A stretch of DNA of 64,000 bases from Litoreibacter janthinus. Lineage in GTDB: Bacteria; Pseudomonadota; Alphaproteobacteria; Rhodobacterales; Rhodobacteraceae. A program made the translations under genes and the position numbers. Below are positions 1 to 9,137 of the stretch, one piece after another (positions within the stretch are counted from its first letter, which is position 1; every line of letters begins with the position of its first letter). The stretch covers positions 534,251 to 598,250 of the forward strand of contig NZ_FOYO01000001.1 in NCBI RefSeq assembly GCF_900111945.1, in the 5' to 3' direction. Below the pieces are notes generated by a model, which saw only the letters and a list, made by a program, of their open reading frames with translations, had not been told where the DNA came from and did not search any database.

Positions 1-735
1 TCCGCGCATAATCATCCGCAGCTGATTAGGCTCTATTTCACCAGGAAACAGGATTCTGTCGGTGAGATTCGCTTTCGCTATGCGCGATCTCAGGTCTGTC
101 AAAAACGTCTCGTTCGATCCCCCTGCCCGACCAATGACCAGCGCCGTGGTATCAGGATGGTCCGGCAGCACACGGATCATAGCATCTACGAACTGGTCTG
201 TTCCCTTCTCGGACCTAATGCGCCCGACCGTTGCAATGCCACGCGTCCCCGGAAAACCCGTGGCGGCCCAAGCCGAGGCCCGGTCAGGAGCGGGATGAAA
301 GGCGTCAGTATCGACGCCATGAGGCACGACAGCTCTCACATGCGGAACATAGGTCGCCGCAGCATCGGTTGTGGCAATCACAGCATCCATGCGCGAAATC
401 AACCAACGCGGAAATGCAGAATGCCTGCGCTGCGCAGCGGAGGTGAAAACGATACGAATCGGGATCCGAAGAATATCCCGCGCCCAGATCGCCGCGCGCA
501 TTTCGGTGTTGCGCCGCACATGCCAGATGGCAAACGGGTGGTTGTCCGGAGCGAGCCGCGACAAGGCGCGGGCGGTTGGTAGATCAATCGGATCAGGGCA
601 ACCCGGCAAAGGGTGGCCAACCAAATGAAGGCGCATTCCCTTCGCCTGAGCACGCACAACGCCTGCGGCGGTTGCAGACACGCCGGTAAAATTCTTGTTG
701 AAGTTCGTCACAAAGAGGGGCGGCGTCTTGGTCAT
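1..735 (-). CDS. Glycosyltransferase family 4 (GT-B), C-terminus cut by window edge
   Basis: This is an open frame of 245 codons on the minus strand that runs off the left edge of the window without a stop. It starts at an ATG at 735 (MTKTPPLFVTNFNKNFTG). The N-terminal pattern VTNFN..FTGVSATAA is typical of Rhodobacterales GT4 enzymes acting in LPS or surface-glycan synthesis. Further in are HGVD (the donor-domain entry) and TVGRIRSEKGTDQFVDAM, the usual GT4 motif after the interdomain linker. The last visible residues (LFPGEIEPNQLRMIMRG) lie before the conserved EGFG/E-X7-E donor-binding region, so roughly the last 80-100 residues are missing from the window, not necessarily from the gene. 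The acceptor and the sugar cannot be told from the sequence. Confidence 0.85.
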   Translation of the reverse strand, partial: MTKTPPLFVTNFNKNFTGVSATAAGVVRAQAKGMRLHLVGHPLPGCPDPIDLPTARALSRLAPDNHPFAIWHVRRNTEMRAAIWARDILRIPIRIVFTSAAQRRHSAFPRWLISRMDAVIATTDAAATYVPHVRAVVPHGVDTDAFHPAPDRASAWAATGFPGTRGIATVGRIRSEKGTDQFVDAMIRVLPDHPDTTALVIGRAGGSNETFLTDLRSRIAKANLTDRILFPGEIEPNQLRMIMRG

Positions 736-785
736 GTCTTTTGACTACGCGAGGCGGGCGAGACGCGCAAACTGTAAGACGGTGG

Positions 786-1154
786 TCAGCGCCTGAGGGA
801 CGCTGAAACGAACAAAACCCATCCCAGAATCCCTTGGCTGTGGGCAGATAGGGTCGCGTCAGATTGGAAGGTCAAAAGCCGCACGATGTGCCCAAGGCCT
901 TCGGGCCAACCAATCACGAATTGAGCGGGCAAGCCCTCGAAAATCAAACGATAGTATTGGTAATAGATCTGCGGCGACAGCCAAACGAACGCCATGAACG
1001 ACGCAAGTGCTATAAACAAGCGTAGGATCAGTTTTCTTTCAGCATTGAACCGCCAGCATCCATAGACCCAGCCAAACATTAACAGCGCCGACAGCACAAG
1101 CAGGCCGGCTTGCTTCGGAGCTGTCAATGTGAAGAAGCTATCGCCGTCGTACAA
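786..1154 (-). CDS. Small conserved membrane protein of unknown function
   Basis: A 122-residue protein with about three hydrophobic segments (near residues 14-32, 44-62 and 105-118). Between the last two is an aromatic-rich stretch, YYQYYRLIFEG. The likely start is TTG at 1154, because AGGG lies about 7 nt upstream and overlaps the stop of the preceding cupin gene; no better ATG exists. It sits 8 bp downstream of that cupin gene on the same strand, so the two are probably co-transcribed. I do not recognise the family. Membrane location is the only supported inference. Confidence 0.6.
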   Translation of the reverse strand: MYDGDSFFTLTAPKQAGLLVLSALLMFGWVYGCWRFNAERKLILRLFIALASFMAFVWLSPQIYYQYYRLIFEGLPAQFVIGWPEGLGHIVRLLTFQSDATLSAHSQGILGWVLFVSASLRR

Positions 1155-1162
1155 AACAGACC

Positions 1163-1849
1163 CTAATCAGCGGCAAAGTTGGGTTCTTCAGCGTAGGGAA
1201 GGTGACCGAGTTTCATCCAGACGCGGGCACCGCGTGGCCCCGCCTGTGCATTCAGTGTCGATCCCACCGGAAGTCTAAGCCAGTCATGCTTGTCCAAGGT
1301 GTTGGCACCTTCGATAACGGTCCCGTCGAGAACAAGAACCTCCGCCCCCTGTGGTACGTCCAAGTCCACCTCCGCGTCCGGATCCCAAGACTCGACACGG
1401 ACCTCTTCTCGTTCATCGCGAAACAAAACGGCCAAGTTTACATTTGGCCGGCTATCATCTGGCACGAGTTCGACGTCATTCAGGTTCACTGTGACAGAGG
1501 TTCGGTCATTCAGATCAAACTGCCACAGCTTCACGAAAATCGTGCACCCCTCGTCCGACCCCGGTGTATGGCTCGTAGTGGGTGGGTTTCGGACGTATGT
1601 GCCGATAGGGAAATCGCCATGCTCGTCTTGAAACACCCCATCCAGAACGATGAATTCTTCGCCACCCGTATGCGTGTGCGCTGAAAAATGACTGTCGGGC
1701 GCGTAGCGAACAATCGATGTCGCCCGAGCGACCTCGTCGCCAATGCGATCCAACATTTGCCGATCGACGCCAGGCATCGGAGACGGCACCCAAGGCGTCT
1801 TGCTGGAATGAACAACCACGCGTTTAGAAAAGTCTGAATTCAGGTCCAT
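1163..1849 (-). CDS. Cupin-domain protein, ChrR-like (metal-binding double cupin)
   Basis: A 228-residue protein with two cupin-like halves. The first half holds a metal-binding signature: HFSAHTHTGGEEFIVLDG, followed about 30 residues later by a further His in TTSHTPG. This HxH...E...H set is the Zn-binding pattern of the ChrR-type anti-sigma cupin. The N-terminal HTH-contacting anti-sigma domain of ChrR is absent, and no sigma factor lies next door, so a stand-alone cupin enzyme or sensor is more likely than an anti-sigma factor. The second half (about residues 150-215) lacks the His cluster and is probably a structural cupin. The ATG at 1849 is preceded by GGAGACCGAG. It is followed on the same strand by the small membrane protein. 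Confidence 0.75.
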   Translation of the reverse strand: MDLNSDFSKRVVVHSSKTPWVPSPMPGVDRQMLDRIGDEVARATSIVRYAPDSHFSAHTHTGGEEFIVLDGVFQDEHGDFPIGTYVRNPPTTSHTPGSDEGCTIFVKLWQFDLNDRTSVTVNLNDVELVPDDSRPNVNLAVLFRDEREEVRVESWDPDAEVDLDVPQGAEVLVLDGTVIEGANTLDKHDWLRLPVGSTLNAQAGPRGARVWMKLGHLPYAEEPNFAAD

Positions 1850-1936
1850 CTCGGTCTCCGATTATCTTTCACCGAAGCTAACGGGGATTGGCGCGATAGC
1901 AATCGAGTCACACGACACTGTGAGAAAATCCGACGC

Positions 1937-2905
1937 CTATGGCTTGCCCGCCCGCCTTCTCTTCGGGTGAAGCGGCCAGAGAAACGGTCCAATGCGTGGT
2001 GAAGTGCCGGTTTCGGGCCGGGAGCGCGTGCGAAGCACCGGCGTTTCGGACGTAGCGGAGCGGCTTTCGCGCAGCACGATATACAAGCCGCTTGCGATGA
2101 TGATCGACGATCCGATTAGCGTGCCGATATCCGGATACTCATCGAAGAAGAACGCGCCATAGGCCGTTGCCCACAAGATCTGGCTGTATTGCATTGGAGC
2201 GACGATCACCGCTTCGCCCGTGTTGTAAGCGGCGATGAGAAAACGACCCGCGACCCACGCAAACAGCGCGATTATTGCAATCCGGCCAATGTCTTCAATT
2301 GGCATCGGAACATAGACCGTCGGCAACAGGGCGCCCATTATCAAGAAGTTCGCCATCATGGGATAAAGCATGATGACGACGGTGCGTTCCTCCCGTCCAA
2401 TCTTGCGGACAATGACCGAAGCAATCGCACCGCACACCGCGCAGGCCAACGCTGCCAAATGGCCCAAGCCTAAATCGGTCTGACCCGGACGCAGCACAAC
2501 CAATACCCCGCAAAGCCCTACGAGAACCGCGATCCACCGGCGCAGCCGGACTTCTTCACCCAGTATCGGGATAGCAAGCACAGTGATCAGAAGGGGGGAT
2601 GCGAAAATGATTGCGTAGACTTGCGCCAGTGGAAGCACCGAAAACGCGTAGAACGCAGAGAACCCGGTGATAACCGCCGCAACAGTTCGCGCGATCATCC
2701 AGTACGGGTGGCGAGGCAAAAGCGTCCCGTGGGTTTGGTCCCGTAGCAGCCACATCGTTGCCAATGGAAAGCTAAGGACGACCGAGAAGAACACGATCTG
2801 TATGGGCGAGTAGGTGCCGCCCAATACCTTAATAACAACGTCATGCGTGGAGAATATCCCGAACGCGACCAGTGCGAGTAAGGCGCCTTTGGCGTTCGGG
2901 TTCAT
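1937..2905 (-). CDS. EamA/DMT-family transporter
   Basis: A 322-residue inner-membrane protein with about ten hydrophobic helices arranged as two EamA repeats, the fold of drug/metabolite transporters (amino-acid, nucleotide-sugar or drug exporters). The start is the ATG at 2905 (MNPNAKGALL), preceded by TAGGAG. The open frame continues upstream into leuB, but that extension is not hydrophobic and only mirrors leuB. The frame begins 10 bp after the leuB stop on the same strand, so it may be read through from leuB. The C-terminal tail after the last helix is short, basic and Pro-rich. The substrate cannot be assigned. Confidence 0.85.
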   Translation of the reverse strand: MNPNAKGALLALVAFGIFSTHDVVIKVLGGTYSPIQIVFFSVVLSFPLATMWLLRDQTHGTLLPRHPYWMIARTVAAVITGFSAFYAFSVLPLAQVYAIIFASPLLITVLAIPILGEEVRLRRWIAVLVGLCGVLVVLRPGQTDLGLGHLAALACAVCGAIASVIVRKIGREERTVVIMLYPMMANFLIMGALLPTVYVPMPIEDIGRIAIIALFAWVAGRFLIAAYNTGEAVIVAPMQYSQILWATAYGAFFFDEYPDIGTLIGSSIIIASGLYIVLRESRSATSETPVLRTRSRPETGTSPRIGPFLWPLHPKRRRAGKP

Positions 2906-2915
2906 AGCGTTTCTC

Positions 2916-4022
2916 CTACAGGCTGGCGTCCAGCGCCTCCAGAATGACGTCGCCCATTTCGGTTGTCGAAACCGGCGTGCCGCCGTCAGGGCCCATAAGG
3001 TCAGCGGTGCGGACACCGTCAGCCAGAACTTTCTCAACGGCTTTTTCAAGACGGGTCGCCTCGGCACCTTCATCAAACGAATAGCGCAGAGCCATTGCGA
3101 AGCTCAGGATACAGGCGATAGGGTTTGCCTTGCCTTGACCAGTGATGTCTGGCGCGGAGCCGTGCACCGGCTCGTAAAGCGCTTTTGGGCGGCCTTCAGC
3201 ATTGGGCAGGCCCAGCGACGCCGACGGGAGCATACCAAGCGAGCCTGTCAGCATTGCCGCACAGTCGGACAGCACATCGCCGAACAGGTTGTCAGTCACG
3301 ATGACGTCGAACTGTTTGGGCGCGCGGACAAGCTGCATAGCGCCGTTATCGGCGTACATGTGCGACAGCTCTACATCAGGGTATTCCGCGTCGTGGATTT
3401 CCTGCACAACGTCGCGCCACAGGATACCGGATTCCATGACGTTGGCTTTTTCCATCGAGCAAACTTTGTTGCTCCGCTTGCGCGCCAACTCGAATGCAGA
3501 GCGTGCGACACGCGCGATCTCGGATTCGGTATAACGCTGGGTGTTTATGCCCACGCGTTCGTTGCCTTCTTTGTGGATGCCGCGAGGCTCCCCGAAATAC
3601 ACGCCGGAGGTTAATTCGCGCACGATCATGATGTCGAGACCGGATACGATGTCTTTTTTCAGCGAGGAGAAGTCCGCAAGCGCGTCAAAGCACTGAGCTG
3701 GTCGCAGGTTCGAAAACAAGTCCATCTCTTTACGCAAACGCAGAAGACCGCGTTCCGGCTTCACAGAGAAATCCAGATTGTCGTATTTTGGACCGCCAAC
3801 AGCACCAAGCAGAACCGCGTCGACTTCAAGCGCTCGGGCCATCGTCTCGTCGGAAAGGGGAACGCCGTGCTTGTCATAGGCAGCGCCGCCAACAAGGTCG
3901 GTTTCGACGTCAAACTTGAGGTCGCGCTTTTCACCGAACCAGTCGATGATACGCGTCACTTGCGCCATGACTTCAGGGCCAATGCCGTCGCCCGGCAGGA
4001 TCAAAATAGAAGGGTTAGACAT
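2916..4022 (-). CDS. leuB: 3-isopropylmalate dehydrogenase
   Basis: LeuB oxidises and decarboxylates (2R,3S)-3-isopropylmalate to 2-oxoisocaproate with NAD+, the third step of leucine synthesis in the cytoplasm. The 368 residues match the normal family length. Visible signatures are [11 protein letters not shown] at the N-terminus, the substrate-binding [14 protein letters not shown] region, [11 protein letters not shown], and the C-terminal nucleotide-binding [20 protein letters not shown]. The ATG at 4022 has GGAGC about 8 nt upstream. leuD and leuC lie 6.3 and 8.3 kb further along on the same strand, so the isopropylmalate genes are dispersed and not one operon. Confidence 0.98.
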   Translation of the reverse strand: MSNPSILILPGDGIGPEVMAQVTRIIDWFGEKRDLKFDVETDLVGGAAYDKHGVPLSDETMARALEVDAVLLGAVGGPKYDNLDFSVKPERGLLRLRKEMDLFSNLRPAQCFDALADFSSLKKDIVSGLDIMIVRELTSGVYFGEPRGIHKEGNERVGINTQRYTESEIARVARSAFELARKRSNKVCSMEKANVMESGILWRDVVQEIHDAEYPDVELSHMYADNGAMQLVRAPKQFDVIVTDNLFGDVLSDCAAMLTGSLGMLPSASLGLPNAEGRPKALYEPVHGSAPDITGQGKANPIACILSFAMALRYSFDEGAEATRLEKAVEKVLADGVRTADLMGPDGGTPVSTTEMGDVILEALDASL

Positions 4023-4087
4023 AGGATGCGCTCCGTCAAAAATTGGTCCCTTGCGGGGTATCGCGCGCGGCCTATGGGGTCAAGTTA

Positions 4088-5014
4088 CTAAGGGGAATGC
4101 ATGACAGGGATTGAGCTGTCTTGGGACAGCACCGGCGTCAAACCCTTCTCCAGCCCGCGCCAGACTGCCGCAACGCGCGGCGTATGACGCAATGCCTCAT
4201 GCGTGGTCAGCCATATCTCCAACCCAGGAACAGGGAAATGCGGGAGGATCTGCTCGACGTCATCAAAGCTCTCGCCCAAGCAACACGCCATGACGCCGAT
4301 TCCCGCACCAGCGCGGATCATTTCGCAATGAACGTTTTGCGCATCGGACCTGAAAACAAAGTCATGACGTGACAGTTGCCATCCCAACTTGGCGGCGCCG
4401 CGAATAAAGCGTTCCGAGCGGTCATACCCCAAAAGGTCATGCTGCATCAGCTCCTCGATGCTCATCGGTGAGCCACGCCGTTGCAGGTAGTTTTTGGACG
4501 CAAAGAAGCCAAGTTCAAGCACGCCCAGCTTCTTTGTAACAACTTCCAACTGCGTCGGCCGATACATCCTAACGGCAATGTCGGCTTCTCTGAACAACAG
4601 GTTTTCGCTCAGGTCGGTTGAATTCAGTTCAATTTGGATATCTGGATGGTCGATACGTAGACGCGCCAGAATTGGCGGCAGCGAATACATCGCAGTAAAC
4701 TCACTTGCTGTGATCCGCACCGTCCCCTGCAATGAGTTGTCATGCCCCGCCGCCGTGGTCGCAAGCTCCGAAGCCGCTGCTGCCATGGCCTTCGCATGGG
4801 GAAGCAACGCCTCGCCCTCACTGGTCAGGCTTAACCCCTTGGGTTGACGATAAAACAGCGCAATGCCCAACTGCTCTTCCATCAGTTTGACCTGTCGGCC
4901 AAGAGTTGGCTGACTGACGCCCAGCGCGCGGGCAGCCGCCGAAAGCGAACCTTCAGCCGCGACGGCAAGGAAAGCTTGGATCAAGGTCCAGTCGAGTCTG
5001 TCAATACGTCCCAT
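4088..5014 (-). CDS. LysR-family transcriptional regulator
   Basis: A 308-residue LysR-type regulator. The winged helix-turn-helix covers about residues 8-66 (LIQAFLAVAAEGSLSAAARALGVSQPTLGRQVKLMEEQLG, the canonical LysR spacing), followed by a periplasmic-binding-like effector domain to the C-terminus. It is divergently transcribed from an NAD(P)-dependent epimerase/SDR gene across 93 bp, the usual layout for a LysR regulator and its target. The effector is unknown. The ATG at 5014 gives the standard family N-terminus (MGRIDRLDWTLIQAFLAV). Confidence 0.92.
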   Translation of the reverse strand: MGRIDRLDWTLIQAFLAVAAEGSLSAAARALGVSQPTLGRQVKLMEEQLGIALFYRQPKGLSLTSEGEALLPHAKAMAAAASELATTAAGHDNSLQGTVRITASEFTAMYSLPPILARLRIDHPDIQIELNSTDLSENLLFREADIAVRMYRPTQLEVVTKKLGVLELGFFASKNYLQRRGSPMSIEELMQHDLLGYDRSERFIRGAAKLGWQLSRHDFVFRSDAQNVHCEMIRAGAGIGVMACCLGESFDDVEQILPHFPVPGLEIWLTTHEALRHTPRVAAVWRGLEKGLTPVLSQDSSIPVMHSP

Positions 5015-5055
5015 TCAATTGTGAATATCAGATATCTAAAATTTGGCAATTTCAT

Positions 5056-5067
5056 TTCATATTTGAA
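5056..5067. promoter_or_regulatory. Candidate LysR operator in the divergent promoter region
   Basis: TTCA-TATT-TGAA is a perfect inverted repeat in a strongly AT-rich 93-bp region (5015-5107) between the LysR gene and the divergent epimerase gene. LysR regulators usually bind an AT-rich dyad between themselves and their target. The sequence supports position and symmetry only; assignment to this regulator is inference. Confidence 0.35.
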
Positions 5068-5107
5068 TAGGTGAGGGTGGTGCAACGTCCTACTCGGAGA
5101 TTGCACC

Positions 5108-6052
5108 ATGTCGAAATCAGTTCTTATCCTCGGCTCCAACGGGCGTTTCGGGCGAAACGCTGCTACTGCATTCTCTTGGGCGAATTGGGATGTCACACTG
5201 TTTGACCGTGCATCCGACAGGCTGCCTGACGCGGCATGGGGCGCGGAGATAATCGTTAACGCGTGGAATCCAGCCTACCCGGATTGGGGGCGTCAGGTGC
5301 CCGAGTTGACGCAACAAGTGATCGATACAGCAAGGGATACAGGCGCAACTGTTTTGCTGCCTGGCAACATCTACAACTATGGCACCGGAATGCCGTCAGA
5401 GCTTCGTGAAAGCACCCACCACCGTCCGACCGGTCCTTTGGGGCAGATCCGCGAAACCATGGAGCGCGCTTACCGTGACGCAGGTGTGCGCACGATTGTC
5501 CTGCGCGCAGGTGATTTCATCGACACCCGCGCCAGCGGCAATTGGTACGACAAGATTATCACAGCAAAGCTGTCGAAGGATGTCGTGACATATCCTGGCG
5601 CCTTGGATGTACCCCACGCTTGGGCTTTTTTACACGACCTCGCCGACGCAGCGGTTCTGCTGGCAGAGCAGGCCGCCGATCTACCCCGCTTCTTTGAAGT
5701 GAATTTCCCGGGCTACACCCTCACGGCGCGCGATCTGCATCGAGAGATTGAGCAGGCAACCGGGCGCGAACTTGAGCTGCGCCAAATGCAATGGTGGCCA
5801 CTTCATCTGTCCAGTCCGTTTTGGCCCATGGCCAAACCGTTGCTGGAAACACGCTACCTTTGGAATACCTCGCACAGCGTGATGTCGGATCGGTTCGCGG
5901 AGTTGTTGCCCGCGTTTCAACCAACCTCTTTGGACGAGGCAATAGCGGCCTCATTGCCAGACGACATCAACCCAAATCGGATAGTGCCGCGAACCCTCGG
6001 GGCTTTGCGGCGCCCACTCCACGGCTGCTGCCCGCACGCCAAGGCCATGTGA
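5108..6052 (+). CDS. NAD(P)-binding epimerase/dehydratase-family protein (atypical SDR)
   Basis: A 314-residue Rossmann-fold protein. The N-terminal VLILGSNGRFGRNAA is a modified GxxGxxG dinucleotide-binding motif. Later come IVNAWNP, LLPGNIYNYG (carrying the Tyr of the active-site region) and VVLRAGDFID-like strands of the extended/atypical SDR family. The substrate is unknown; homologues are usually annotated as NAD-dependent epimerases. The ATG at 5108 gives a Met directly before the first beta strand. It is divergent from a LysR regulator that probably controls it. The last 34 codons overlap, antisense, the 3' end of the endonuclease/phosphatase-like gene, so the extreme C-terminus may be a recent extension. 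Confidence 0.8.
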   Translation: MSKSVLILGSNGRFGRNAATAFSWANWDVTLFDRASDRLPDAAWGAEIIVNAWNPAYPDWGRQVPELTQQVIDTARDTGATVLLPGNIYNYGTGMPSELRESTHHRPTGPLGQIRETMERAYRDAGVRTIVLRAGDFIDTRASGNWYDKIITAKLSKDVVTYPGALDVPHAWAFLHDLADAAVLLAEQAADLPRFFEVNFPGYTLTARDLHREIEQATGRELELRQMQWWPLHLSSPFWPMAKPLLETRYLWNTSHSVMSDRFAELLPAFQPTSLDEAIAASLPDDINPNRIVPRTLGALRRPLHGCCPHAKAM

Positions 6053-7060
6053 GGGAAGAACGTAGTCTACGCGGAGCGATAGACCATTCGCCCATAATGC
6101 CGTCTCCGGCTCTCCCGCATGTGTTGGCCTGGGATCTTGAAGTGAAGGGTGATTGAGCAAGTTTTCTATAGCCTGCTTGTGGCCTTCCCCGGCCATCGGA
6201 TCGTTGTTCAGGGTTCCCATCAGCACAAATGGCACTTGCTCATCCTCGACTTGCGCAATGTAGCTTTCCCAGAACTGAAGTTCCGCCGCATTGCGTAGTC
6301 CGTTGCGATCCTCTGGCCCGTCAAATGCTGGAGTAGAAGCGTGCGAGGTCAGAATGCGCAGGGGACCGTTTGGCGTGTGCACCGTAACATCCCATGCCGA
6401 GACAGAATGCAAAGGCAGGACTGCGAGCTCGCCTGGCGTGAAGTACCCGTTCGCTGGCGGTCCCTGTTGCGACGCATCACGCCAAAGCATGTCCGTCAGA
6501 TTTCGCGCCGTGCCAGCTTCGACAGGAAACCGCGACAGGAGGGCCATACCGCCTTGCCCTGTAAAGCGACCATATCCCAACATATCGCGCGGCTCACCTC
6601 TCTTCCCGTTCCGGTCCAAGTCATAGCCGCTATCAACCCCCGTGTTGGGTCGCGTTGTATAGGCATGTGGCATCGGATGACCCATCAAGCTCAGGGATTT
6701 TTGAATTAGTCCAAGAGCCACACGGTCGAAATCGTAATCGACGTTCTGAAACACTGCGATGTCAGGCCTGAGCGCCGCGACACTTGCCAGATCGGGGTTC
6801 TCTGGGTTTGCAAGTAGGTCACGCACCAAAACACCGGGACCGTCGCGAGACAACCCGGTGTGAAAGTTCATGATGCGGTAAGAGTCTGAGGTCGCAGGCA
6901 GTGCCGCGACGATCAGGAAAATTAGGCTGGCAGCAATCCGGCGGCCACAGCGCGTGCGCCACGCATCCGCTTTTCGTCGATCATGTCGGCGATGCGATTC
7001 ATCGCGATACCGCGCATGAACAGGCTTGCAGGTAGGAACGCCCAAATCGAAATCATCCAA
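5951..7060 (-). CDS. Endonuclease/exonuclease/phosphatase-family protein, probably secreted
   Basis: The core (about residue 60 to the end) has the EEP fold order: RIMNFHTGLSRDGPGVLVRDL, LRPDIAVFQNVDYD (family E replaced by N/D around QNVD), GYGRFTGQGGMALLSRFP, LTSHASTP, VLMGTLNNDP (family GDFN region) and RVDYVLPS near the C-terminus. A hydrophobic segment (ASLIFLIVAALPA) precedes the core like a signal peptide. The start is uncertain. The only ATG that keeps the signal-like segment is at 7060, inside the upstream membrane-protein gene (139-bp overlap). ATG at about 6871 would remove it. Several canonical catalytic residues look substituted, so a nuclease activity should not be assumed. Confidence 0.7.
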   Translation of the reverse strand: MDDFDLGVPTCKPVHARYRDESHRRHDRRKADAWRTRCGRRIAASLIFLIVAALPATSDSYRIMNFHTGLSRDGPGVLVRDLLANPENPDLASVAALRPDIAVFQNVDYDFDRVALGLIQKSLSLMGHPMPHAYTTRPNTGVDSGYDLDRNGKRGEPRDMLGYGRFTGQGGMALLSRFPVEAGTARNLTDMLWRDASQQGPPANGYFTPGELAVLPLHSVSAWDVTVHTPNGPLRILTSHASTPAFDGPEDRNGLRNAAELQFWESYIAQVEDEQVPFVLMGTLNNDPMAGEGHKQAIENLLNHPSLQDPRPTHAGEPETALWANGLSLRVDYVLPSHGLGVRAAAVEWAPQSPEGSRHYPIWVDVVWQ

Positions 7061-7851
7061 ACCAGTGTCTGCGGCGAATCCATCATCGACGCGTTAAACA
7101 ATCCCGAGGCGGAACGGGCCACGGCTGGGGTCAAGAATGGCAGGAAGAATCCTAATGCGATGTTAAAGCGCGCGTCACGATTCAGACGGGTCACAACATC
7201 CACGCCCATTGTGGGGTCAAAAGTTGGCAAGTTCGTCCAGAAGTTGAACGCCTGCGTGCGGTTTGGCCAGCCCAGAACCCGCAGAACAATCAGGAAAACA
7301 GCCAATGTCAGCAATGACACAAGATAGCTAAGACCCACAGCCGAGCGCATAAGGTTCATGTGTTCTACGTTGGTCTGGTCAGGAACCAGAAGCATGATCA
7401 GGCGCACTGGGCTGTAAGGAAAGTCGATCACGTATCCTACAAGATGGCCCACGGCTTGCACAAAACGGGTGAGGGTCGTTGGCTCATACAGGCCACGGAA
7501 AATGATAGACAACAGGAAGACCGTCACGAAGAGCGACAGAAAACGAACCCTATTAAATGGTGGGGCGTTCCGAAATTCGATGAGGCAAGGATAGGTCGAA
7601 CCATATTCGATAAGAGTCACCAAGCCCGCGAACAGCCCGATCAAAACGACCATTTGTGTCGTGTCCTGCGTCACTCCCGGTAGCAAAAGAGAAGGCGTGC
7701 AGATTAACAGCACGACAAACATTGCCCGGGCGACCGCGCCTGTCAGGCGTGATACCACGTCGATAAACCCCTCAACCCGAGCGGGCCCGATGCTTTGCCG
7801 AACCCTGTCCCAGAAAGATGATCCTTTGGCTTCTGCCGAAAGGTGCCTCAT
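6922..7851 (-). CDS. Conserved polytopic membrane protein, unknown function
   Basis: A 309-residue protein with about six hydrophobic segments (for example VARAMFVVLLICTPSLLL, MVVLIGLFAGLVTLI, LSLFVTVFLLSIIF and VSLLTLAVFLIVLRVL). The C-terminal cytoplasmic tail is basic (RIADMIDEKRMRGAR). The start chosen is ATG 7851 (MRHLSAEAKG), which has TGAGGCG just upstream; an in-frame ATG at 7968 has no ribosome binding site. It overlaps the 5' part of the downstream secreted EEP-family gene, suggesting translational coupling. The family is not recognised. Confidence 0.65.
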   Translation of the reverse strand: MRHLSAEAKGSSFWDRVRQSIGPARVEGFIDVVSRLTGAVARAMFVVLLICTPSLLLPGVTQDTTQMVVLIGLFAGLVTLIEYGSTYPCLIEFRNAPPFNRVRFLSLFVTVFLLSIIFRGLYEPTTLTRFVQAVGHLVGYVIDFPYSPVRLIMLLVPDQTNVEHMNLMRSAVGLSYLVSLLTLAVFLIVLRVLGWPNRTQAFNFWTNLPTFDPTMGVDVVTRLNRDARFNIALGFFLPFLTPAVARSASGLFNASMMDSPQTLVWMISIWAFLPASLFMRGIAMNRIADMIDEKRMRGARAVAAGLLPA

Positions 7852-8074
7852 TTTCGCCTCAGTTTTGCCTAGATTCAGAATGTCCTTCAACCATCTGATA
7901 AGACTGAGGGATTTTATTAGGAGATTCCGTGGTATTCTTGTGTCACCCAAATTCGGGCAATCGAACATCTAGCGGACGCATATCACCCTTCAGCTAAATC
8001 TTGCGACAACTGTGTTCATGGCAGGGCAGAGCGGTGTCTAGGCGGGTGCCCTAATGAGATATCAAATCTTAACC

Positions 8075-9085
8075 TTACCTGCCCGTTTCAGCCTGTTGTT
8101 GTATCCATTGGCTGGGTGAAGTTTGCTTTATCCTAAGGAATTCGCGGTTGAAATTGGACTTGGTGTTGAAGCCAGCCGTCAGCATTGCGGATGTAACGCT
8201 CTCGCCATTTTGCAGCGCCTCACACGCTACCGCCACGCGGCGGGCGTTGATGTAACGCGACACGTTTTCGCCTGTGGTGCGGTTGATCGCACCAGACACC
8301 GCCTTCACCGGCAGCACCAACCTACGCGCGATCTGGTTGAGAGTTAGATCAGGGTCGAGATACAGCTTCTGCTGCGCCATGAGCGCCTCCAGGCGTGCCA
8401 TGATATGGGCGTCCTCCTCAGGATCGACCTGAGTCTTGGGCTCGGGCACCTCGTCCTCGACGGCTTCCTGCCTCCAAAGACTGCTCGACAAGCTCAGAGC
8501 ACCCAGAAGCATTAACATTCCTGTGGAAGACACCGCGACGATCCAAGACTGCCACGCACCATGGCCCAAGATCTGCACCAGAACGATGGCCGCATCCCCA
8601 AATGACGACACGATCAAAGACACCGCAATGGCGCGCCAGATCAGACTTGGCACATTGCCAGCGGACAGCCTCGTTATAGGCAGGGCATCTGACCCGCGCG
8701 ACGAAACGACTAGGATCGCGACTCCATAGCCGAGGAACACAGCCGGTATCAGAAAGTCGAGCGGCGCTCGGGCGAAGACCACACAGAACGCGATGAAGGC
8801 CGGAACCAATGCATGGGGCAAATGACGACGCATTTCGAAACGGCGCACCGCCGATGTCTCGAAGGCTATCCACGCCAAAGGTGGGATTGCCGCGGCAGTA
8901 ATCGGCTGCAACCACAGCGCCCACGCCACACCATAGTGCTGGCCCAACGAAATTATGAGGCTTTGCCCGGCGCCTTGGAGAAGCAGCACTGCAACGAAGC
9001 TTCGTCCTCTGCCGTCCAAAAGCAGCTTGAGGAACAGGAACGCCAGAACAAGGCTTCCGAACAGTGGAATAGGCAGTACAGGCAT
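8075..9085 (-). CDS. AraC-family regulator with N-terminal multi-helix membrane domain
   Basis: A 336-residue protein of two parts. Residues 1 to about 205 form about six to seven hydrophobic helices. After an acidic linker (EAVEDEVPEPKTQVDPEED), residues 225-330 form an AraC-type double helix-turn-helix: LTLNQIARRLVLPVKAVSGA as first helix pair, then ESVTSAMLTAGFNTKSNFNR and a terminal basic segment. This is the architecture of membrane-bound AraC regulators that sense a membrane or periplasmic signal. The gene is divergent from a predicted periplasmic alpha/beta hydrolase, with a palindrome between them, which suggests the pair is one sensing-and-hydrolysis unit. The signal is unknown. The ATG at 9085 was chosen because the first helix follows directly. 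Confidence 0.85.
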   Translation of the reverse strand: MPVLPIPLFGSLVLAFLFLKLLLDGRGRSFVAVLLLQGAGQSLIISLGQHYGVAWALWLQPITAAAIPPLAWIAFETSAVRRFEMRRHLPHALVPAFIAFCVVFARAPLDFLIPAVFLGYGVAILVVSSRGSDALPITRLSAGNVPSLIWRAIAVSLIVSSFGDAAIVLVQILGHGAWQSWIVAVSSTGMLMLLGALSLSSSLWRQEAVEDEVPEPKTQVDPEEDAHIMARLEALMAQQKLYLDPDLTLNQIARRLVLPVKAVSGAINRTTGENVSRYINARRVAVACEALQNGESVTSAMLTAGFNTKSNFNREFLRIKQTSPSQWIQQQAETGR

Positions 9086-9137
9086 GATCAGCGGTCCCTT
9101 CGAAATCCTTGCTAGTCCTAGATCGCGTTCTGCTCGA

